Assembly (NCBI GenBank): GCA_021234155.1
Contig: JAJEKV010000063.1
Coordinates: forward strand, 5,976,830-6,040,829
Source of the DNA: Isoetes taiwanensis
Lineage: Eukaryota > Streptophyta > Lycopodiopsida > Isoetales > Isoetaceae
DNA length: 64,000 bases
Direction: 5' to 3'
In this document: piece after piece, positions 58,420 through 64,000 of the stretch
Layout: every line of letters starts with the position of its first letter
How positions within the stretch are numbered: position 1 is the stretch's first letter
Notes under the pieces: generated by a model
Told to the model about the DNA's origin: nothing
The model's database searches: none
What the model saw: the letters and a program-made list of their open reading frames with translations, nothing else
Made by a program: the position numbers and the translations under genes

Positions 58420-61400
58420 TGCCCATATTGGCATCCCGTAATGGACCCACACACTATATGAGCTCTAATACAACCCTGGACCCCTTTTCTCTGACTAGCA
58501 CCTTTTGAACTCTCATCCGCATGCAGAAAGCACTGTTTTGAGCACGGATTGTCAGTCTAGCACGGAGGCGGCATTACGGAAGGTGTGTATGATGGTAGAG
58601 AACAAACCTTAGAACTCCGTCTAGGAACATGGAGCGCCCGAGGGGAATGGGAGGAAGCGCGGAGGAAGTAGGTTAGTAGGGGATTCATGTTGGTTCATCA
58701 CGGGAAGTTAGCCTCCCGGATGGGTTTGGGTGGAGTGTCTAGAGTAGGGCACCTAGATCCTTTGTTGAACATCTTGAACCTAATCAAAAGGAACCCTGGC
58801 TGTTGGTGTTATGTATGATTATGGGTTAAGATGTTCATATGATGTTGATATTGATCATGTGATGTGATGTATGTGATATTGGTTGATCATGTTGCTCACC
58901 AGCCAGTGGGAAGGGGTGAGACCTGGGCCATGGTAGTATGCTCCTAGTGTAGATCCCTTAGTTCTAATGTGTGTGCGGCTGTGCATAGGAACCCCTTGGG
59001 GCTATAGGAAGCTATGATGTGACTCAACACTACACAGGGGCTAGAGGCAAGATGGAGGTGGATTCACACTTGAGAGAGTGGGAACCCCGGGGGATCCCAC
59101 AGCAGTGGGCTAGGCTTATAGTGGTCATAGGTGTGGGCGAGGCTGGAGTCAGGCGACACCTCTGAGGGCAATGGTGTCCTTTGCCTCTCAGAGTTGCAGT
59201 GTCGACGGCTCTTGTTTTGGGAGTTCACTGGTCTGAATGGTGGCAGCCGTCCGCGATTCTCTAGCCTTGAGTGAACCTCTAGACCAGAGAGGAGATGCAA
59301 CCCTTCCTACCTCAGTCCAGGACCAGTGCGGCTGGAGTAGTCAGATGGGTGATGCCATGGGATTGCGTGTCGAGAAGATTTAGAATCATGCCACAGCTTG
59401 ATCTAGCCCATCACTGCGAAGTATGCCGGGGAGGAAGTGATTGATTGGTCAACCCTGGCCATTTGTCTTGTGCCAGCCCATGGCTGACCCATGACTCGGT
59501 GCGCTCTATCTTGAGGCCTATCGATTCGATCGACTACCTATGTCGGAGGAAACCCGGGTAGGAGCTCTCATGTTTATGAGCATATGATTATGTTCTTTGC
59601 ATCTATGGATGTGCGGTTGAGCTACCCTCTCAGAGGTAGCTTATCGTGTGTATTACTAGTTACGGCGTGTTTGTGCTTACTGTGGTAGGAGCCCATGGGG
59701 AAGAGCGCAGACACAGCCGATGTCCCTTCCACTCTGGAGGTCCATGAGTCGCGGGATGAGCCAGGCACAATGCTTGAGTTGTTGGCTAGGTAGGATTTCT
59801 GCCGGAGTATGCAGTAGGTATTGGTATATGTTGTGAGGAATGTCACAATGGTATCGAGTATGTTCTTGACCGGGGAACTGCTTAGCGACCATAACAAAGT
59901 AGATCCTAAGGGCCTATAGAGTTAATGAAATAAAATTTTCCACCATTAGGCCATGGCGAAAATGAGGGAAAAAATTTTCTCCTAACTAGTGGGTCAAGAA
60001 ATTAGGTTAAAAGTGAATGAGTCAAATTCACCTTCTAGTAAAATTAAGTAAAAATTATGCATCTGCCAAATTTCACCTAAAAATTAGATTGAAGAATCAG
60101 CAATCGAGGAGACTGGGTGAAAAATAAGCAAATCCATATTAATACTTCAAACTATTAGAAATTTGAAATTAAAAGGTATATCACAATTTTTAGTATCATA
60201 TATTAATAATAAGGGGTACTATGGTTAATTGTAAAGGGGGCCTAATACGTAGGCAGCCTGGCCCTTTGGTGGGAGAATATTCGGGGACCCTCATTTTAAA
60301 TACCCGACACCTCATTTTCCTCCAGCCCCTTTCCTCCACCATCTCTCTCTCTTACTCATTGCCATCACCCGTTCTAGGCGATAAATATGGTTCAGACCAA
60401 ACAGACGACAAAGTATGGCGACCACGGCTCGATGGCGCTATAGCGGTAAGGACGACATCTGAAAGAAAATTAAATTTTATGGGCCCTAGAGGAAAGAGGA
60501 GTTCCCTCGGCGGCGGCCAGCAGAAACCTATCCGCGATCTTTGAGGAGGAGAAACAGCCCTAACAGCCCGATAACCGTCGGCGGGCACCGGCTGGCGAGT
60601 CCGCCACTTTGGAATCACCGGACCACGAAGTGGAGAGCAGATTGAGAACAACGTTGAAAGCGAGGTTGAAAAGACCCTTGGTGCCAGAAAAGAAGAACAG
60701 GAAAGGATTCACCGAGTGGCCCGAAGAACTCTGAGGAAAAGAAGCCTTGGCGGCGGGAAGACGAAGAAGAGCAGCGAGCCTCAGCCGGACAGCCGTCGTT
60801 AATGAACCTGGAATCAGAGAGGAGGAAGCGGAGGAGGAAGAGGAGGTAGAAGGGCGAGGAAGGCAAGCTGACTGGGGAACCCCTCAAACCCGGCAGCTAG
60901 ACCACATACCCGAAGTGGCCCAAGCCACCCAAGGTGGTTAAGAAGCAGAAGAGCCCGTGGGTCAGCCTAAGGGGAGGGCGTATCTTCAAGCGCCGCCCTC
61001 AAGCATACCAGAATACCTCCATCGTTGGGCAGGGGTATGTTGGTCTTGCCTTGAGCGTCCAGATTATGTGGAGGGCGAGCCGATGAAAGAACCAGCCAAG
61101 CGCCGCCCGCCAGCCAGGAGAAGCCAAGAAAGGTCATCCGCGGGCTAACTCGTAGCATGCGTGTTTTTAGGAGATTAGGCACTTCCAGGTCTGCACTAAT
61201 CCTCTCTCCTGATTAAGAAAAGCGCCCATGACGGCTATGAGGGAAGTCATGCAGAGTTAAGTCCTGACTATAGGAGTGACATCGCTCTAACCGAGGAAGT
61301 GTTAAGGTAGCGGTGAGCTCTACCAGTTGTTGAAGAAGGAACCTCTGTGATTCCGCGAAGGAGACTGATAACAGGACGCCGCACTTGGCGTCATCCGCCA

Positions 61401-64000
61401 GAAATACCCTTAAAGGGCTAATTTTAATGTAAATTAATGTAATTGCTAAGTTTCCCCTATAAATGTAAAATTTTGTTGCAAAGCTGACCTTAATTCTTGT
61501 ATGAAAATGTGTTTTGGCTCAAGTTGCTAGTTTTGACCATTAAAATTGGGATGTTCAAAGAAAAATTAATTAGTTAAATATCCGCAACCCAATTAGTCAA
61601 AGGTAAAATTATACCGAGAAACCGGGTGGCATCAGCTCAAAACCCATCTGGCCCTGACGAAACCATTACTAACGTGATGCCACTGGAATTCGGCATTACA
61701 TCATTAATCGATGTCAATTTGAGTAACAAAAGTTGCTGGATTGGGTTTAAAAATCATGCTGTATAAAAGATCGTATTAGGATCTTCTAAATTCCCGAAAC
61801 TTTTCATAGAAATAAAATGACCAATGTCCGGGTTTGCATCCTTGAGGATCTTGCCTGGTTCCCAGCATGATATATGTATGAGCAGAACCTCAGTTCGCCC
61901 TAATTTGCCAGAATGACCAAATTTGACCAACAAGCTGCCACATGGTGTTTTCTTGCATTGCTTTGCTTAATTTACCTTCATGCTAGCTCATTTATACCAT
62001 GTCCATAGATTTGAATCTTCCCATCAGGAACCATGTGCACTTGAACTGGGGGCAGCCCTAATGAGATCTGCAAAAGGGGCCTCATTTGTCATTCTCCCCA
62101 CCAAAAGTGCTCTGACCCCTTTGGCTGATTTTCTAGCTCTTTGCCCTTTCCCATCAGCCATTTTTTCAGCCATCTCTCTGCTCAATGGCCATCAATACGG
62201 TAGATGGTACAATGACTCCCTTCACATCATTGAATTCCTGTGAAACAAGCCTTTTCATGTCTTTGATCATCTCTTTGATCTTCTAAACCCACCTTGACCC
62301 GGGAACTCCCCTGTGACATCATTTGTCAATATGATGACACATTCTGCAGGAGATTGGCTTGCCACAGGGGAGAAATGGGTTTCCTTAGACTCTACCCAGC
62401 CATAGGTGGGATCGAGGGAGCAGGAAATAGGCGTGGGGTCGACCGAAGCATGCCGAGACTACATGACACAGCAAAGCATCATAGGCATGAGTGCGTCTCA
62501 AACCAAGCGACCTTAGCTTTGTTCATGAGTGGAACTGATTAACAACAGGGGGCAGATCAATTCAACCTTTGGATTTGGCACCTCTGCTGACACTTTCGGG
62601 CCGGCCATGAATGAGCATTCAAGGTCCGAGGTGCGGAGTATGAATGTCACGGCTCCACATAGAACACCTATGACTGGCAGTTGAAGCGGGGATGCAGAGG
62701 AAGGAAGAGAGAACCCAAGTTGGGAGAGATGAGGGAGGCAAGAAAGGATGGAGAAGACGTCTGGCTCCGACAGGGGAAGTACTAAAGTGGGACTTAGGAG
62801 CCCTGTAGAGTATCACTGACCCTCACCCTGGGTGATCATCGTGTGAGAGTGATGCATGTGCATACCTGCCGATGTCCTCAACCTTCCCTATTGTCAAGGG
62901 CTTCGGGGATGATGAGCTCCCCTAGGCCTAATTGCTGGAAGCTTGAGGCTGACTATCCATTCCTCCTACCAAGAGATCCCAAGGGAGCAGCCTCCTGTGA
63001 AACTGTAATGGGACATCAGTACCAGCAGATAAAGCGGATGAAACGTGGCCGTAACCAAAGTCATTCCAGGAAAAGAAGAATTCAGGAGATCCCAGCAGGT
63101 AGCCTAGCATAAGCCAGGAAGAGGCCCAAGCCTCGAGCCCGACGGTACACTCCATGAGCATCGTGAAGCATCTGGCGACATCAATCTGAAGCATAACAAC
63201 ATGTGGAGGGACCACGCGAAGATCTTCGCAATAGATGTTTCGGTGAAACAGAAGGAGGTCACGAGAGCCGGGGCGAGCAGGGAGTGAAGTACTTTCGAGG
63301 TACTATCTTCCATTATAGCGAAAGGGAATGAGGATGTCGTAGTCTTCCCGCGAGGAGTTCATTAGGGTGAAGAATCAGGTAAGCTCCTCATAGCACTCTG
63401 GGGCTTTTGGACAACATGCCAGAAGATGAATTCACGGAATGGACCGTATTATCCTCTTCAAAAGATCCATTAGCCTTCATACCCTCGACCATAGAGAGTC
63501 CTCGGGATGCGCACTTGTCGATAGTGGTGACTTGGCGCAGAACTCAGAGCGTACGGATGTACTGCCAAGAGCATTGGAGGGAGGATGTGACAAGAATCCT
63601 GAGAACATGATAGGATTCAAGATATCTAAGAACTTCTTCAAAGTCTATGGCTGACATGGGTTGGGAAACTTGTTTTTGTCAATTAATTAGCGTATTGTAA
63701 CTCTCTCTCTTGGGTATTATCATGTAATTCCACGAAATGTATTTTTTTATATACTTACTAATTTATGTCTACATGATCAACCACGACATGAAGTGGGGCT
63801 CATATGATTTCTTTTTGTACCTAAACGAATTTAATTATAAGCAAAATGACCTCTTGTAACTTAATATAATAGCGATGAATAATCCTTGACAAGGAACACA
63901 GACTCAGTTCTCAAGGCCAGGCCGACTATCCACCGATGGAGTACCCAGAAACCATTTGGGCGTGATCAAGATATTAACAACGATGAAATGGCAGCAATCG
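58420..64000. other. GC-rich retroelement-like region, no gene confidently identified
   Basis: Composition is more GC-rich than the rest of the window. At 59695 a short frame MGKSADTADVPSTLEVHESR continues to a stop after about 32 codons, reminiscent of a gag start. At 60275-60390 a TTTAAATACCC and CT-rich leader precede a short ORF (MVQTKQTTKYG), and 60630-61150 encodes charged, Arg/Glu-rich frames on +. None extends into a recognisable domain. From 61150 to 64000 there are only ORFs below 100 codons. I suspect LTR or leader sequence of gypsy-type elements, but no paired LTR or pol is visible. Confidence 0.3.

Noticed and set aside
60387-60440. Start MVQTKQTTK resembling the histone H3 N-terminus
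   Set aside because: Similarity covers only about six residues, the frame stops after 17 codons and no histone fold sequence follows in any frame.
60747-60941. Glu/Arg-rich ORF that might be a nuclear protein
   Set aside because: Low-complexity composition from GAGGAAG-type repeats, with stops in all frames around it; no domain.

Overview
This is nuclear DNA of a land plant, most likely a seed plant with a large, repeat-rich genome. The evidence is spliced genes with GT-AG introns, plant-type proteins (a mitochondrial ribosomal protein with a transit peptide, PEX3, polyphenol oxidase and nepenthesin-like protease remnants), and long stretches of decayed Copia, Ty3/gypsy, L1 and other LINE sequence. 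There are no operons, no rRNA, no intact tRNA gene and no CRISPR array. I cannot name the species.

The left 15 kb is the gene-bearing part. A complete six-exon gene for the KEOPS subunit CGI121 (TPRKB-like, 180 aa) lies on + at 2647-4427. A four- or five-exon gene for mitochondrial ribosomal protein mS35 lies on - at 10321-8834, possibly continuing to 8701. It reads cleanly except for one missing base in a homopolymer. Between and beside them are a truncated aspartic-protease fragment (7.6-7.9 kb), a retroposed insert with an exact 14-bp target-site duplication (10.6-11.2 kb), a gypsy gag fragment (12.2-12.9 kb) and a polyphenol-oxidase fragment (14.3-14.6 kb, -).

From 15 to 27 kb the window is repeats: degenerate tandem duplications, a perfect (GATA)29 array, a tRNA-derived SINE, and several copies of one LINE family (called LINE-A here) whose 3' ends carry simple tandem repeats. 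The largest LINE-A copy (22972-26890, -) is split inside its reverse transcriptase by a 1.1-kb insertion flanked by an 8-bp duplication. A 4.55-kb Copia element with both LTRs, primer-binding site, polypurine tract and a 4-bp target duplication occupies 27211-31760. It is dead: frameshifts, stops and an internal deletion in the reverse transcriptase.

At 33.8-36.4 kb lies an intronless copy of PEX3 (peroxisomal membrane-protein import) with a poly(A) tail. Its reading frame is broken only by two small frameshifts, and a possible 5'UTR intron and an upstream ORF remain in front of it. To its right are a Ty3/gypsy pol remnant (37.9-41.4 kb, -), another LINE-A fragment (44 kb, +), and an L1 LINE of about 6 kb (49.9-56.2 kb, -) with endonuclease, reverse transcriptase and zinc-finger regions recognisable. 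The last 8 kb holds no gene I can identify; a strong hairpin and LTR/gag-like GC-rich sequence are the only notable parts.

The two plausible working genes, CGI121 (tRNA t6A modification or telomere biology) and mS35 (mitoribosome), are housekeeping genes transcribed convergently with about 4.3 kb between their 3' ends. The remainder is mostly the record of retrotransposition: at least five LINE-A pieces, one L1, one Copia, two gypsy pieces, SINEs and two poly(A)-tailed retrocopies.
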